Shown in pieces: positions 30,910 through 38,865 of a stretch of 42,200 bases of DNA. A program made the translations under genes and the position numbers. The DNA is from a virus. The DNA lies in IMG/VR virus record IMGVR_UViG_3300048554_000221, positions 1 through 42,200 of that record, one strand, 5' to 3'. Below the pieces are notes generated by a model that was not told the origin of the DNA, searched no databases, and saw only the letters and a program-made list of their open reading frames with translations. Position 1 is the stretch's first letter. Every line of letters starts with the position of its first letter.

Positions 30910-32048
30910 TATGCTAAGTTAGCCCACGCACCGTTTTCATACACTTGAGCTTTGTTAAGTGTACTATCGTATACCATATCACCGTTAACTGATGATTGAG
31001 CATTCTTTTGTGCTGTAGTAAAACTTGGCAATCTAAATGGACCGCTCTGCACTATAGTTCCGTCTGGAGCGTCTAGTGTAATAGTACTTGTACTTACTAT
31101 CTCTGGTGTACCTGAACCGTTTGTAACTACGTTTCCTACTGTTAATGTATTGTTAATAGTTACTGCTTGTGCTGTAGTTGATCCTCTAGAAACAACATCA
31201 TTTAAGCCTGATGTTTCTGAATAACTTGTTAGATAAGAAGTTAAGTCTGGTGGTGTATATGTAAACACACCTGTTGTATTATCATATGATAGTGCGGCTG
31301 TTCCTACTGCATTTGCAGTAATACTAAAGTCTGAAAGTTGTACGCCGCCTGCGCCACCTACAAGATCACTTGCTAATTCCCATGCACTATTTGATGTACT
31401 CCATTTTAATATTTGTCCATCTGACGGGCCTGTTGCTGTTACATCACTTAAACTATTAATATTAGTTGGAATAGTTGGTGTGTTAGTAACGTTGTTATAG
31501 TCTAAATAATAACTTGCTGATTGTCCTGCAAGTGTAATAGCATTACTACTGCCACCGCCCCCGGTTGTTGCTGGTTCAATCCACTGTGTACTTGTACCAT
31601 CATCAATGTAAATGTATAATTTACCTGTAGCAGTGTTTAACCATAAGTTACCTGATGCTGGTGTTGTTGGTGCAGTTTCTGATACATCAATAGATGAATT
31701 ACCACCTGACAAGTCAGCATCTGTTGGTATAAATGCTTGATAAGTATCGTCCCAAGATAGTATTTGTCCTACTGTAGGTGTAGATACGTAATTTACATCA
31801 CTTAGTGCTGATACACTTGTAGTTGCTAAAGTAGATGTTTGTAAAAATGAAGTTAAGTCTACATTGTTTAAATCAGCTCTTGCTATTTCAAAGCCTGATA
31901 CGTCTTTACCACTGTAAACTCTTAATGTGTTTGTGTCTCTTGAAAAGAATACTTCTCCACTAGAGCCAACGTTTCTATCAAGAAAGTCGTCTGCTCTTGG
32001 TATGATTCTTAATCTATCAACAATTGGTGCTGAACTTGATCCTGCCAC
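30909..32048 (-). CDS. Tail-fibre-like structural protein
   Basis: A 379-aa protein beginning at GTG 32048 with AGGAG 6 nt ahead. It shows fibre-type modules: GEVFFSRDTNTLRVYSGKDV near residue 35, TAPTTPASGNLWLNTATGKLYIYIDDG, LSDV ... GQILKWSTSNSAWEL, and YDNTTGVFTYTPP, the last shared twice with the fibre at 27408-29054. The C-terminus (GDMVYDSTLNKAQVYENGAWANLA) is a terminal W module common at fibre ends. No enzymatic motif is seen. It probably forms a trimeric fibre segment next to the subtilase. Confidence 0.75.
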   Translation of the reverse strand: MAGSSSAPIVDRLRIIPRADDFLDRNVGSSGEVFFSRDTNTLRVYSGKDVSGFEIARADLNNVDLTSFLQTSTLATTSVSALSDVNYVSTPTVGQILSWDDTYQAFIPTDADLSGGNSSIDVSETAPTTPASGNLWLNTATGKLYIYIDDGTSTQWIEPATTGGGGSSNAITLAGQSASYYLDYNNVTNTPTIPTNINSLSDVTATGPSDGQILKWSTSNSAWELASDLVGGAGGVQLSDFSITANAVGTAALSYDNTTGVFTYTPPDLTSYLTSYSETSGLNDVVSRGSTTAQAVTINNTLTVGNVVTNGSGTPEIVSTSTITLDAPDGTIVQSGPFRLPSFTTAQKNAQSSVNGDMVYDSTLNKAQVYENGAWANLA

Positions 32049-32071
32049 TGTAATCTCCTAAACTTATATTG

Positions 32072-32079
32072 TATTTATT
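32072..32079 (-). promoter_or_regulatory. Late-type octamer AATAAATA over methyltransferase stop
   Basis: AATAAATA contains the TAA stop of the gene at 32075-32665. The predicted leader is about 18 nt with AGGAG before the GTG start at 32048. Confidence 0.45.
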
Positions 32080-32665
32080 TAGAAAGTGAAGTACGAGAGA
32101 CACCTAATATCAAAACTCCGTTCCACCAGCCCTCAGCATTTTCAGGCTCTTCTTCAAGTATAAGGCGTTCAAATGATATGTTAAAACCCTGCTCTTTAAT
32201 TGCAGATTTAGCTCCTTGAACGCTACCTTCAAAATTAGCATCATCTACTACTATTATAGCTTGATCAGCTAGTACTGTTGCATAGTACTTTATAGCATTA
32301 AACGTCATTTCCGGGCCATGAGGACCATCATAAAAGAAAATATCAATAGGATCAATTTGGTCAAGATCTACATCAAACAAGTCTGAATCAAATACTTTAA
32401 TTTTGTTTTCACCTCTATAGTATTTGATATTTTTAACAAAGTCTTCTTTACTATTCTCTGGCAAAGGCGGTAAATCATCTCTTAAGGGTTGTACTTGTTC
32501 TTCCCAATGATCTACAAAGTATGCTTTTAATTTATTACCGTCTAGTGCGGCAGCCGCTGTTGCACCTAAATAGCATCCTACTTCTAAATAAGATTGGCCG
32601 CAACGACATAACTGATTTAGTAGCATTTGTACTTTATGACTTGTTAGTCCGTGTATGCGCCACAT
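32075..32665 (-). CDS. Class I SAM-dependent methyltransferase
   Basis: A 196-aa single-domain protein. SYLEVGCYLGATAAAAL (about 25-41) is motif I, DIFFYDGPHGPEMTFNAIKYY follows as the motif IV strand with DG, and AIIVVDDANFEGSVQGA is the post-IV strand. The pattern suits the Methyltransf_24 group, often found near glycosyltransferases. Cys20 and Cys22 (LCRCG) stand before motif I. The substrate is unknown: a sugar, protein or small molecule. GGAG precedes the ATG, which overlaps the end of the U32-like gene by 22 nt, so the two are co-translated. Confidence 0.8.
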   Translation of the reverse strand: MWRIHGLTSHKVQMLLNQLCRCGQSYLEVGCYLGATAAAALDGNKLKAYFVDHWEEQVQPLRDDLPPLPENSKEDFVKNIKYYRGENKIKVFDSDLFDVDLDQIDPIDIFFYDGPHGPEMTFNAIKYYATVLADQAIIVVDDANFEGSVQGAKSAIKEQGFNISFERLILEEEPENAEGWWNGVLILGVSRTSLSK

Positions 32666-33702
32666 ATCGACTCCACTATTATATTTTTAATTGTTATTTG
32701 AGGCTTGCCATTTTTTGCTTCATATAAGTTATCGCATTTATTGCAATCCCAACAATCAAACTTACAATTCTTAATAAATTCTCTCCATGCTTGGATGGGC
32801 TTACCTTCTAAATTTTTATCGTAAATGTATTCATCAAAATCAGAAAATAATATTTCTTCTTCTTTTGCAAACTTCTTAACAATATCCATTGTAGAAAATA
32901 ATTGTGCTACACTTTCTCTGCCATGCATTTTAATAACATCAACATAGTATAACATCTCTTTCCAGTCTTGTCTCCAAGGCGGAATGTTTGCTGTTTTTAA
33001 TGCTGTTACTGGTTCTGTAATATCCCACTTAGGACAACTTATACGACTAATAGCATCATTAAAATATTGTGGACCTGTTGACGTTCTTGAATTATTAAAT
33101 TCAAAATGTTCTGGCATTACAGGACAACTACCTACACAACCTTCGTTGCCTAGTATTGCTATCTTAACATTATACTTTTCTTTAACTTGTTTTATTTTTC
33201 TTAAAGTATCTCTATCACGTACTAGATCTCTATCAATATTAATGTAATTAAACCCTGCTTCTGCTTGTTTTGCAACATCGGCGGCAGTGTTTACTTCACG
33301 TAATATAGTATTCTTAATCATTAATTGCGGGAACTCTTTTTGTATTTGCCCTGTCATAACCCAATGTGTATGTGGGATAGTAGCAGATCTAATACCTTTA
33401 TGGTGATATAAACTTTTAAAGTTTTCAATCCATAAATCTAAGTTCTTTTGATCAGGACGCACAAGAGTATTGTTAAATGTAGCAGACACTGGAATGCCTA
33501 ACTTGTCTTGAATAATGAGTGAGTTTTCAATCAAGTCATTCGGGTCATTTACAAAAATATCTCCCATCGCATCCTGATCAAAAGGAGGTATACGAGTAGT
33601 TATGTATACATCGTATATTAAACTTTTATGATCAATCAGAAACTGATAGAATTCTTCAAACTGTTTCCGGTCCAGTTTTGGATTCAGGGGTATGCTGAAC
33701 AT
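32644..33702 (-). CDS. U32-peptidase-like protein with Fe-S-type cysteines
   Basis: A 352-aa protein with a TIM-barrel-like strand pattern: FNYINIDRDLVRD, VKIAILGNEGCVGSCPVMPEHFEF. The NEGC-x3-C segment (Cys189, Cys193) plus Cys223 resembles the cysteine motif of U32 family proteins such as UbiU/UbiV and YhbU, which hold a 4Fe-4S cluster. A further C-x3-C-x2-C-x2-C group (Cys313, 317, 320, 323) near the C-terminus could hold another. U32 proteins act in RNA or quinone hydroxylation; a phage role is not known to me. AAGGA precedes the ATG. The gene overlaps its upstream neighbour by 47 nt. Confidence 0.6.
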   Translation of the reverse strand: MFSIPLNPKLDRKQFEEFYQFLIDHKSLIYDVYITTRIPPFDQDAMGDIFVNDPNDLIENSLIIQDKLGIPVSATFNNTLVRPDQKNLDLWIENFKSLYHHKGIRSATIPHTHWVMTGQIQKEFPQLMIKNTILREVNTAADVAKQAEAGFNYINIDRDLVRDRDTLRKIKQVKEKYNVKIAILGNEGCVGSCPVMPEHFEFNNSRTSTGPQYFNDAISRISCPKWDITEPVTALKTANIPPWRQDWKEMLYYVDVIKMHGRESVAQLFSTMDIVKKFAKEEEILFSDFDEYIYDKNLEGKPIQAWREFIKNCKFDCWDCNKCDNLYEAKNGKPQITIKNIIVESICGAYTD

Positions 33703-34528
33703 TTGATTCCTTGTCTTTGCCTTTGCCGCTTAAAATTTCTTTTGCCATTAACTTATCTGTTACACTTGGTACATCATAGTTTGGAATAGCATTTTTATTT
33801 TCTAAAAGGCCTTCATTAACTGCACCTGCAATTTGTGCAAGTCCATTCTGTAATCTTTCATTATACTGTATAGTAGTTGCTAATGCTTCGATTTGATCTT
33901 CCTCTGGCATCATAGCAATTGAATCCATGTTACCTGAGCCAATGCGTCCGTAGGATACCATGTCCATAGCCGCTTGTTTAGCCATACGTGTTACCCAATA
34001 TTTTCTTTCTTCTTCATGGTCGTATGTCATTGCTTTGTCTAACAACTCGTCATCATCACCTGCAATTTTCTTTGTCAAGTTTAAGTATGTGTTTACTTCT
34101 TCTGCCGCTTGTTTAATTTTACGGTTCCATACTTTAACGTCATGCTCCATGTCTTCAATATCAACTGCAATTAGTTCTTTTTGTAGATCATCTGGACATG
34201 CTTCGTAATCTCTTTTTGCAATCTTAACTTCAACTAGTTTACGTTTTAAACTGTTGTTGATATTATGCCAAGAGTGGTGTCTTGTTTCTAATTCTAACAA
34301 ACACTGTTTTAATTTTCTATATGGGGTAAGTTGCGAGTCAGCAACAAAATGCTCTGACTGATATGCTGACTGTCCACTGTTTAAGTTTAACGCACCGTCC
34401 AGTATTTTACTGTCTTGGGCTGATAACTCAAAGAATTCTTCAAATCCATCGTATGGATTTACTCTTGTTTCTAATGCCATATGCGCATTGGCATTATTCT
34501 TCTCAGCATTATTTGCTTGTTCACTCAT
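33656..34528 (-). CDS. Helical phage protein of unknown function
   Basis: A 290-aa, mostly alpha-helical protein. Residues about 80-170 form a long coiled coil (LKQCLLELETRHHSWHNINNSLKRKLVEVKIAKRDY ... VKVWNRKIKQAAEEVNTYLNL). A block ERKYWVTRMAKQAAMDMVSYGRIGSGNMDSIAMMPEEDQ follows. The termini are polar and disordered-looking. AGGAG precedes the ATG; an AGTAAATA octamer is upstream. Its neighbours are fibre-associated, so an assembly or scaffold role is possible. I recognise no family. Confidence 0.7.
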   Translation of the reverse strand: MSEQANNAEKNNANAHMALETRVNPYDGFEEFFELSAQDSKILDGALNLNSGQSAYQSEHFVADSQLTPYRKLKQCLLELETRHHSWHNINNSLKRKLVEVKIAKRDYEACPDDLQKELIAVDIEDMEHDVKVWNRKIKQAAEEVNTYLNLTKKIAGDDDELLDKAMTYDHEEERKYWVTRMAKQAAMDMVSYGRIGSGNMDSIAMMPEEDQIEALATTIQYNERLQNGLAQIAGAVNEGLLENKNAIPNYDVPSVTDKLMAKEILSGKGKDKESNVQHTPESKTGPETV

Positions 34529-34549
34529 TTTTTTCTCCTAAGAAATAGT

Positions 34550-34563
34550 TAGTCTTTTGACTA
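34550..34563 (-). other. Hairpin at the predicted mRNA 5' end
   Basis: TAGTC/GACTA forms a 5-bp stem with an AAAA loop on the transcript. The octamer at 34568-34575 predicts a start near 34562, so the mRNA would begin in this hairpin, which could protect its 5' end. Short and AT-rich, hence tentative. Confidence 0.4.
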
Positions 34564-34567
34564 TACT

Positions 34568-34575
34568 TATTTACT
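34568..34575 (-). promoter_or_regulatory. Late-type octamer AGTAAATA
   Basis: AGTAAATA with a predicted leader of about 33 nt, containing a small hairpin and AGGAG, before the ATG at 34528. The 66-nt gap holds nothing else of note. Confidence 0.4.
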
Positions 34576-34594
34576 AAGAACTTACTTCTAAGAG

Positions 34595-35422
34595 TTAGAA
34601 ATTGAGCTTGTTACCAAATTTCGGATTGTTCTGATCTACCATTGTTGCGCCAGTATCTGGGTCTTCAAATATACGCACACCGCCTACATCCATAAGTCCC
34701 ATTGACATAGCCTGTGCCGCTGGCATCATAATACCAAGGTATTTTTCGTATAATATGTTTATATTCCAAATACTACCTGAGTTTTTAAACTGCTTAATAA
34801 GTGTTTGGTATTCAACTAGCATAGTAGATAATTTATCGTTGTACGATTCAGATTTTTCTAAAATTTTATTTGCAAGAGTAGTTTTATCCATTGATCTTTG
34901 TACAGCAAGATAGTCAAGGAATGGTGTTATGTGTGCAGGATCATCAGCATAAGTTAACCACTCACGAGCTTCGTGTTTCTGTATTTCCCAACTTGCTTGT
35001 TCTAGTTCAGTAGTATTGTGCAAGTGGCGGAATCTATAGTTGTATTCTGTTTCAATAATTTCTTTTGCAAAGCGATACATAAATGTACGTATCATTTCCT
35101 TAATCTCGGGAGTAAGTGTAAAAGGAACTTTTTGATCTTCTGGAATATCAGCAGTTTCTGCCCAACCATATTCGTTATTCCAAATCTTAACAGTGTCTCT
35201 TACTTCTGAGAAAAACAAAGTCCCGTACTTGGCTTCAGTTGCTGTTACTTCTTCATATCCTACTGGTATAGTTGGATATATTGTATCAAATAATGGTTCT
35301 GCAATTTCTACACAACTTAAATCAAATAAGGTGTATAAGTCTTTGCAATACATGTTTGGATCGTTTTCAGACATACCAAAATATGGTCTCATCGCTTCTG
35401 TCTTTGTAATTATATATTTCAT
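34595..35422 (-). CDS. Tail-fibre accessory protein (assembly-type helical motif)
   Basis: A 275-aa protein. Residues about 150-215 (LEQASWEIQKHEAREWLTYAD, ITPFLDYLAVQRSMDKTTLANKILEKSESYNDKLSTMLVEYQ) carry the E-x-x-S-x5-Q-x-x-EA-x-x-W ... TP-x-LD-x-L ... K-x-x-L-x-x-KI-x-x-K-x-x-x-Y pattern of helical hairpins in many phage tail-fibre assembly or accessory proteins. The first 110 residues are mixed and unrecognised. It lies directly upstream of nothing but fibre-type genes: its ATG is 1 nt after the stop of the first of three tandem paralogues. Fibre assembly or attachment is the best inference. Confidence 0.65.
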   Translation of the reverse strand: MKYIITKTEAMRPYFGMSENDPNMYCKDLYTLFDLSCVEIAEPLFDTIYPTIPVGYEEVTATEAKYGTLFFSEVRDTVKIWNNEYGWAETADIPEDQKVPFTLTPEIKEMIRTFMYRFAKEIIETEYNYRFRHLHNTTELEQASWEIQKHEAREWLTYADDPAHITPFLDYLAVQRSMDKTTLANKILEKSESYNDKLSTMLVEYQTLIKQFKNSGSIWNINILYEKYLGIMMPAAQAMSMGLMDVGGVRIFEDPDTGATMVDQNNPKFGNKLNF

Positions 35423-35423
35423 T

Positions 35424-36569
35424 TTAGAATCCTGCTCCCGCTATAACTGTGGCAGCTCCAGTGCTACATGCTCCTGAACTTTGACCGTAATGCCCTTTAG
35501 GCATTGCCGCCGCTCCAAGCGTAGTCTGACTATCACTGCTATATGATTGTTTTACTGTATGATTGTTTTGTTGGCCATCATAATGACCCATTACGTATCC
35601 CCAGTCCTGACCTTCCATGGAGTTTTCTTCTCCATAAGATCTAACCTTACTGAAGTTTGCTAATGTGGCGCCGTTTGCGTCACTAAATCTTGCAATACCT
35701 GATGTTACATTGTTACCTGTAAATGCGTAATGATGTCCCCATTTAGAACCTAAGTTCTTAGTTTGATAACTTGACTTACCGTAGTTACCACCTTGGTCCC
35801 ATCCGTTTACCCATGTTGTAGTTGACCAAGTTACATATTTGTATTGGTTACCGTTACCGTTAAAGTAACCGCGGTTTTCACCACTAACTGCATCACCACG
35901 TCCTGACATGCCTGAATCCCAACCAGTATACATAACTTCTGTTGGAAAGTGCATACGGTTAGTACTTGTATCGCCACCGCCTGATATCCATCCGCTTTGG
36001 CCTTTCTGGTCTTCACATGCTAGTGCATCAACTCTGTTTACATTCATTTTCATACCACCTACGTGGTTACCAAAACCTGCTGTACCATAACCTAGTCCTT
36101 GGTTTTTAGGATCGTTACCTACGTATCCATAACCAATACCAGATGATGAAAAACCATCCGATGTAAACATTCTAATTGATCCATTTGCTAGACTGTATGA
36201 ACAAATTTGATCATGTGCATTATTGTAGCCGTTAGTTGAACAAATATATGCATGATAATCGCTCCAAAAGCCATTTGTATATGCACAATAGTTAGAAAGT
36301 TGTTCTCCACAATATACAGTAGTATCTGTATTATGCCATGTTTTGTTTACTGAACGCCACGGAGTTGAACCTTTATAACCACCTGCTAAGTATCCATGTG
36401 TAAATATAGATCTATATCTCCACTGAGCATTATCTAACCCTGTAAAGCCACTGCCCATATATCCCCAGCCAGCTCCTGTTGAACCGTCTGAAATAAGTTT
36501 AGCACCTGTATTTTCTGTAGTAGTTGCTGGTACTGGATTTACTTGATTTGCTCCTAAGAAAAACGCCAT
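35424..36569 (-). CDS. Tandem tail protein paralogue C
   Basis: A 381-aa Gly/Ser/Tyr/Trp-rich protein starting MAFFLGANQVNPVP. It is the third in transcription order of three paralogues (38865, 37723, 36569). Shared blocks are WRYRSIFTHGYLAGGYKGS, VNKTWH-x-TDTT-x-YCGEQL, IRMFT-x-DGFSSSG, HFPTEVMYTGWDSG, KVRSYGEEN, GQDWGYVMGHYDGQQNNHTVKQ and AMPKGHYGQSSGACSTGAA. It is more divergent than the other two in the middle (about 90-140). Likely an adhesin or fibre-tip subunit. The frame is open to 36611, but ATG 36569 overlaps the previous TAA (ATGTAATG) with GGAGGA ahead. Confidence 0.75.
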   Translation of the reverse strand: MAFFLGANQVNPVPATTTENTGAKLISDGSTGAGWGYMGSGFTGLDNAQWRYRSIFTHGYLAGGYKGSTPWRSVNKTWHNTDTTVYCGEQLSNYCAYTNGFWSDYHAYICSTNGYNNAHDQICSYSLANGSIRMFTSDGFSSSGIGYGYVGNDPKNQGLGYGTAGFGNHVGGMKMNVNRVDALACEDQKGQSGWISGGGDTSTNRMHFPTEVMYTGWDSGMSGRGDAVSGENRGYFNGNGNQYKYVTWSTTTWVNGWDQGGNYGKSSYQTKNLGSKWGHHYAFTGNNVTSGIARFSDANGATLANFSKVRSYGEENSMEGQDWGYVMGHYDGQQNNHTVKQSYSSDSQTTLGAAAMPKGHYGQSSGACSTGAATVIAGAGF

Positions 36570-37723
36570 TACATTCCTCCTCCAATAACCGTTGCCGACG
36601 CTGTTGAACACGCTCCGGAACTTTGTCCATAGTGTCCTTTAGGCATAGCGTTAGCGCCAAGTGTTACTTCTGAATCACTTGAGTGTGTTTGTTTAATAGT
36701 ATGATTGTTTTGCTGTCCATCATAATGTCCCATGATGTAACCCCAATCTTGTCCGTCCATTGGATTGTCTTCGCCATAGGATCTAACTTTACTAAAGTTT
36801 GCTAACGTAGCACCAGTTGCATCGCTAAAACGTGCTTTACCTGATGTAACATTATTTCCTGTACCAATGTAATGATGACCCCATTTTGTTGATTGTATTT
36901 TACAGTGGTTATCTTTACCCCAACCGCCGCCTTGTGGCCAGTTAGTTGTCCAAGTGCTGTTACTCCAAGTTACATATTTGTAGTTAGTACCACTCCATTG
37001 GAAATAACCGCGATTTTCGCCTGCGGCCGCTGTACCTCTTCCTGAGTTACCACTATCCCAACCAGTATACATAACCTCTGTTGGAAAATGCATACGGTGT
37101 GTTGTACTAGTACCGCCACCATTCATCCAACCACCTTGACCTTTAATGTCTTGTGTTCCTGCCGCATCAACTATTGATGTACTTAATCTCATACCACCTA
37201 CGTGATTTGTAAAACCACCACTACCGTATGTTAAGCCTTCATTCTTTGGATCGTTACCCTGGTAACCGTAACTTAGACCAGCTGATGAAAAACCATCTGC
37301 TGTAAACATACGTATAGTACCATTTGCTAATCCGTAACTTGCCATCCAATCGCCACCAGCGTTAAATGCTCTACCTGTAGGACCTGCTTGAATGTAACCA
37401 TTATAGTCTGAATAAAAACCGTCACAGTATGATTGAGGTCCTGAAATTTGTTCTCCGCAATATAAAGTACTATCTGTTGCATGCCATGTTTTGTTTACTG
37501 AACGCCATGGGTTAGAACCTTTGTATCCTGCGGCCAAATAACCATGTGTGTATATGGATCTATATCTCCATGCTCCACCACCTTGTACAGAACCAGTTCC
37601 TGTGTAGCCCATATATCCCCAAAACGATCCATCTGAACCATTTGAAATAAGTTTTGCACCACGTGAACTATCAGTACCTTGAGGTACAAATTCTAATTCT
37701 GTTGTCCCTGCAAAAAATGCCAT
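36569..37723 (-). CDS. Tandem tail protein paralogue B
   Basis: A 384-aa middle member of the triplet, starting MAFFAGTTELEFVPQG at ATG 37723, which overlaps the TAA of paralogue A by one base. It shares with A the blocks KIQSTKWGHHYIGTGNNVTSGKARFSDATGAT, KVRSYGEDN, NNHTIKQTHSSDSE and AMPKGHYGQSSGACSTA, and is closer to A than to C there. Differences cluster at about 85-130 and 150-200. There is no signal peptide, membrane segment or known enzyme motif. The conserved single Cys in YCGEQ and one in SSGAC may form a bond. Probable host-range determinant with copies free to diverge. Confidence 0.75.
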   Translation of the reverse strand: MAFFAGTTELEFVPQGTDSSRGAKLISNGSDGSFWGYMGYTGTGSVQGGGAWRYRSIYTHGYLAAGYKGSNPWRSVNKTWHATDSTLYCGEQISGPQSYCDGFYSDYNGYIQAGPTGRAFNAGGDWMASYGLANGTIRMFTADGFSSAGLSYGYQGNDPKNEGLTYGSGGFTNHVGGMRLSTSIVDAAGTQDIKGQGGWMNGGGTSTTHRMHFPTEVMYTGWDSGNSGRGTAAAGENRGYFQWSGTNYKYVTWSNSTWTTNWPQGGGWGKDNHCKIQSTKWGHHYIGTGNNVTSGKARFSDATGATLANFSKVRSYGEDNPMDGQDWGYIMGHYDGQQNNHTIKQTHSSDSEVTLGANAMPKGHYGQSSGACSTASATVIGGGM

Positions 37724-38865
37724 TATCCTATACCCCCTAAAACACCTGCCGCGCCTGTTGCACATGCACCCGAACTCTGTCCATAATGCCCTTTAGGCAT
37801 TGCGTTAGCACCAAGTGTTATTTCTGAATCACTGGAGTGTGTTTGTTTAATAGTGTGATTGTTTTGTTGACCGTCAAAGTGTCCCATAATATATCCGTGA
37901 TCTTGACCGTCTTCTGAATTATCTTCTCCGTAACTTCTTACTTTGTTAAAGTTTGCTACAGTTGAACCTGTTGCATCACTAAATCTTGCCTTACCAGCTG
38001 TTACGTTGTTACCTGTACCAATATAATGGTGTCCCCATTTTGTTGATTGTATTTTACAATGTCTATCTTTTGAATATCCGCCCCATGATCCTGTTCCTGA
38101 CCATGTTGAGTTTGCCCATGTTACATATCTATATGTAGATGTCCAAGCAAAGTATCCTCTATTTTCTCCGTGTCCGCCACAGCCGTATCCATCTGTACCT
38201 GAATTCCATCCACTGTACATAACTTCTGTTGGAAAGTGCATACGTGATGTATCTGAACTACCGCCGCCGTTAATCCAACCACTTTGTCCTTTAATATCAT
38301 TTGCCGCAGGAAAGTCATAACGGTTAACGTGCATTCTCATACCACCTACGTGGTTACCATATCCTGTTGTACCATAACCTAGTCCTTCGTTCTTTGGATC
38401 ATTTCCTACATAGCCGTAACTAACACCACTAGATGAAAAACCATCTGCTGTAAACATTCTAATTGAACCGTTTGCTAAACTATAACTTGATATTGCTGAA
38501 CTAGTACCACTAAAGCCGCCACCAGTCATTACGTATGCATGATGATCACTCCATACACCGTTTGTATATGCTTGTGTACTTGCTAACTGCTCACCGCAGT
38601 ATAATGTTGTATCTGTTTGGTGCCAAGTCTTATTAACACTTCTCCAAGGGTTAGATCCTTTGTAGCCTGCCGCTAAGTATCCGTGTGTGAATATAGATCT
38701 ATATCTCCATCCACCGGTATCAACTGCCGCCGGGTCGCCACTTGCCGCACCCATGTATCCCCAGAACGCCGCTCCTTGACCGTCGGACATCAATTCTGCT
38801 CCGCGAGTAGCATCGTTTCCGGGCGGTACTGGAACTACTTCAGTTGCTCCTACAAAGAAAGCCAT
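37723..38865 (-). CDS. Tandem tail protein paralogue A
   Basis: A 380-aa first member of the triplet, starting MAFFVGATEVVPVPPG at ATG 38865, immediately after the stop of the S74 fibre gene. It carries all shared blocks (SIFTHGYLAAGYKGSNPWRSVNKTWH, IRMFTADGFSSSGVSYGYVGNDPKNEGLGYG, MHFPTEVMYSGW, KVRSYGEDN, GYIMGHFDGQQNNHTIKQTHSSDSE, PKGHYGQSSGACATGAAG). The Trp/Tyr/Gly-rich strand pattern suggests a lectin-like beta domain. It is co-transcribed with the fibre genes and translationally linked to paralogue B. Function inferred from place and composition only. Confidence 0.75.
   Translation of the reverse strand: MAFFVGATEVVPVPPGNDATRGAELMSDGQGAAFWGYMGAASGDPAAVDTGGWRYRSIFTHGYLAAGYKGSNPWRSVNKTWHQTDTTLYCGEQLASTQAYTNGVWSDHHAYVMTGGGFSGTSSAISSYSLANGSIRMFTADGFSSSGVSYGYVGNDPKNEGLGYGTTGYGNHVGGMRMHVNRYDFPAANDIKGQSGWINGGGSSDTSRMHFPTEVMYSGWNSGTDGYGCGGHGENRGYFAWTSTYRYVTWANSTWSGTGSWGGYSKDRHCKIQSTKWGHHYIGTGNNVTAGKARFSDATGSTVANFNKVRSYGEDNSEDGQDHGYIMGHFDGQQNNHTIKQTHSSDSEITLGANAMPKGHYGQSSGACATGAAGVLGGIG

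Noticed and set aside
35424-38865. Tandem paralogues as a diversity-generating retroelement target
   Set aside because: No reverse transcriptase or template repeat is visible in the window, and variation is not confined to adenine positions as far as can be judged by eye.
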